NCBI GenBank assembly: GCA_022826645.1
Contig: JAJDUM010000123.1
Location: 1-43,853, forward strand
Source: Candidatus Poribacteria bacterium
Lineage (GTDB): Bacteria > Poribacteria > WGA-4E > PCPOR2b
Direction: 5' to 3'
DNA: 43,853 bases
The position numbers and the translations under genes were made by a program. The notes beneath the pieces are model-generated. The model was given only the letters and a program-made list of their open reading frames with translations. It had not been told where the DNA came from and did no database searches. This document shows, piece by piece, positions 42,597 to 43,853 of this stretch. The stretch's first letter is position 1. Each line of letters starts with the position of its first letter.

Positions 42597-43574
42597 TCAA
42601 CCTATACTGGATATGGACACCGGTGCCCCTGTTTCACTTGACCGAATCGCCGCGAGTGAAATCGCTAAACTCTTAACCGCATCGCTGTACGGACTCAGAA
42701 TCTTAGACCCCTCGCCCTCACGAATGGCACCGACAAAAACCTCGTCAATGCTCGGTCCCGGCGCTGTTTTCGTGACAACCTCTCCATCTTCTCTTACATC
42801 CAAACCGCCGACGCCCCAGTGGATGAGTTGGTTCTCATACAAAATATCCAACACGTTCGCGTGGGACCAATCCCCCGGATCGTAAGACCAAGAGGTAGTT
42901 AGCGAGCCAACCGCACCATTTGCGAACTTCATCGTTACACAGTTATTATCGGGGCAGTCAATCTCTTTCAGAACCCGGTTCGCACTGATCGCGTAGACCT
43001 CTTCCACCTCGCCGACAAGGTAACGCATCATGTCGATCGTGTGGGTCGCCTGCTCTAAAATCTGTCCACCGGATCTGCTCATTTGACGCTGCCAAGAATT
43101 CGGATCGCCACGCCCACTTCCAGACCAATACTTGCCGATAACAATATTGACCGTTTCCTCATCGAGTACCTGACGCGCCAGTTGCGTTGAACCCAGATAC
43201 CGTAATTGGTAACCGACGCAGGTGATAATCCCCGCGGCATTTACCGCTTCCTCAACCTGACGTGCGATTTCCATGTTGACCGCTACCGGCTTCTCAACGA
43301 GAAACGGCAGTCCGCGCTCTATCACATCCAACTCCGGTGTCCCGTGTGCAAAGACCGGTAAACTCAGATAGATGCCATCAAGGTCGTTACGTTCGAGCAT
43401 GAGATTATGGTTCGTATAGGGTTGGGCACCATAGCGTTCGGCGGCGCTTTTCGCACGCTCTTCCTGAACATCGCATGTCCCTACGATACGGACACCCTCC
43501 AGATCGGACAGACGTTGCATATGTCCGTTAGCATTCCCGCCACAGCCGATAAAACCGATTCTGACTTCTTCCAT
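42597..43574 (-). CDS. Gfo/Idh/MocA family oxidoreductase
   Basis: A 325-residue NAD(P)-dependent oxidoreductase with FIGCGGNANGHMQRL at the N-terminus, VEKPVAVN as the lysine motif and SGGQILEQATHTIDMMRYLV in the C-terminal domain, where the histidine is the probable catalytic residue. ATG 43574 has GAGGA upstream. It is only distantly similar to the Gfo/Idh protein next to it and to the one at 11258, so the three are not recent copies. Substrate unknown, likely a sugar or cyclitol. Confidence 0.9.
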   Translation of the reverse strand: MEEVRIGFIGCGGNANGHMQRLSDLEGVRIVGTCDVQEERAKSAAERYGAQPYTNHNLMLERNDLDGIYLSLPVFAHGTPELDVIERGLPFLVEKPVAVNMEIARQVEEAVNAAGIITCVGYQLRYLGSTQLARQVLDEETVNIVIGKYWSGSGRGDPNSWQRQMSRSGGQILEQATHTIDMMRYLVGEVEEVYAISANRVLKEIDCPDNNCVTMKFANGAVGSLTTSWSYDPGDWSHANVLDILYENQLIHWGVGGLDVREDGEVVTKTAPGPSIDEVFVGAIREGEGSKILSPYSDAVKSLAISLAAIRSSETGAPVSISSIG

Positions 43575-43718
43575 TGCGTTCCTCTTCTAATCGTGATTGG
43601 GTTTTTCTGTCCAAATTGTAGCAAATCCAAGCCCATCCGTCAATGTGTTTATCGTAAGCGCAGACCGTGATTTTCCAGTCGGTCACACGCTGCAACATGA
43701 TACTATCAACCCCGCAGC

Positions 43719-43853
43719 TGACCCGTCCTAAATAAGCTTTACATGAATAGCTCTTGATTACTACACTATTATAGATGTAGAAAGGAGCATTCAGATGTCT
43801 GATCCATTGGCAAATCGTATCTTCAAGAGATATAGTCAATCGTTCAAGCAGAA
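43719..43853 (+). mobile_element. Left end of an insertion sequence, cut by the window edge
   Basis: A transposase-like gene starts at 43795, and upstream TGACCCGTCCTAAATAAGC (43719 onward) has the TG start and form of an IS3-type terminal inverted repeat. The other end is beyond the window, so the boundary is a guess. Confidence 0.4.
43795..43853 (+). CDS. Start of a transposase-like helix-turn-helix protein (partial)
   Basis: AAAGGAG followed by ATG 43795 begins the reading MSDPLANRIFKRYSQSFKQ, open to the window edge. The KRYSxxFKQ opening is characteristic of OrfA-type helix-turn-helix transposase subunits of the IS3 family. Only 19 residues are visible, so the family is a probable rather than firm call. 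Confidence 0.55.
   Translation, partial: MSDPLANRIFKRYSQSFKQ

Noticed and set aside
1..43853. UGA reassigned throughout (code 4 or 25)
   Set aside because: Many complete genes end in TGA at the expected place, including topA, ftsE, the GMC gene and the SIS gene, and no other gene is interrupted by in-frame TGA.

Overview
This window looks like a chromosomal piece of an uncultured Gram-negative-type bacterium of moderate GC. The gene mix points to the Candidatus Poribacteria or a similar sponge-associated or marine lineage: four phytanoyl-CoA-dioxygenase (PhyH) proteins, three Gfo/Idh/MocA oxidoreductases, two enolase-superfamily enzymes, GMC and BNR proteins, and repeat-rich intergenic DNA. 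The taxonomic guess is inference from gene content and was not checked by search.

Layout. Bases 1-22212 are all read on the + strand. They hold an amidohydrolase and a GcvT/YgfZ-like protein; a DUF4212 plus sodium/solute symporter pair behind a good sigma70-type promoter; an MFS carrier; topA; ftsE without ftsX; and a small-subunit/large-subunit GMC oxidoreductase pair. These are followed by a Gfo/Idh dehydrogenase, a BNR beta-propeller protein, a sugar-type block (MFS, enolase superfamily, ROK kinase, SIS isomerase), an aldo/keto reductase, a redoxin read through an in-frame TGA, a second enolase-superfamily protein and an iron-dependent alcohol dehydrogenase. From 22254 to 43574 almost everything is on the - strand. 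First comes an apparent operon (read right to left) of an ArsS-like radical SAM enzyme, an RNase Z-like MBL protein and three PhyH dioxygenases, with an MTA-phosphorylase-like gene diverging from it. Next come a fourth PhyH, an orphan Dam-type methylase, a class III aminotransferase, a variant peptide deformylase, a GNAT protein, a CocE-like hydrolase, trpB and a large VWA membrane protein. The right part has a DUF6602 nuclease-like plus AAA ATPase pair, two Gfo/Idh dehydrogenases, short-period tandem repeats, a MITE-like palindromic element and the start of an insertion sequence cut by the window edge.

Most notable results. (1) The gene at 18855-19718 reads as one redoxin of 287 residues if the TGA at 19365-19367 is selenocysteine. 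The UGA falls at the first position of a UxxC active site, the protein has only one cysteine (the partner of that UxxC), and a G-first hairpin fitting a bacterial SECIS lies 26 nt downstream. (2) An ArsS-like radical SAM enzyme, an MBL protein, three PhyH dioxygenases and a divergent MTA-phosphorylase-like gene may form an arsenosugar or related deoxyadenosyl-product pathway. (3) The AAA ATPase/DUF6602 pair has the form of a two-gene defence module. (4) A 136-bp TA-flanked MITE-like element folds into a cloverleaf, next to heptamer and octamer tandem repeats, one of which supplies the stop codon of a dehydrogenase gene. UGA ends many other genes here (topA, ftsE, the GMC gene, the SIS gene), so it is not reassigned in general.
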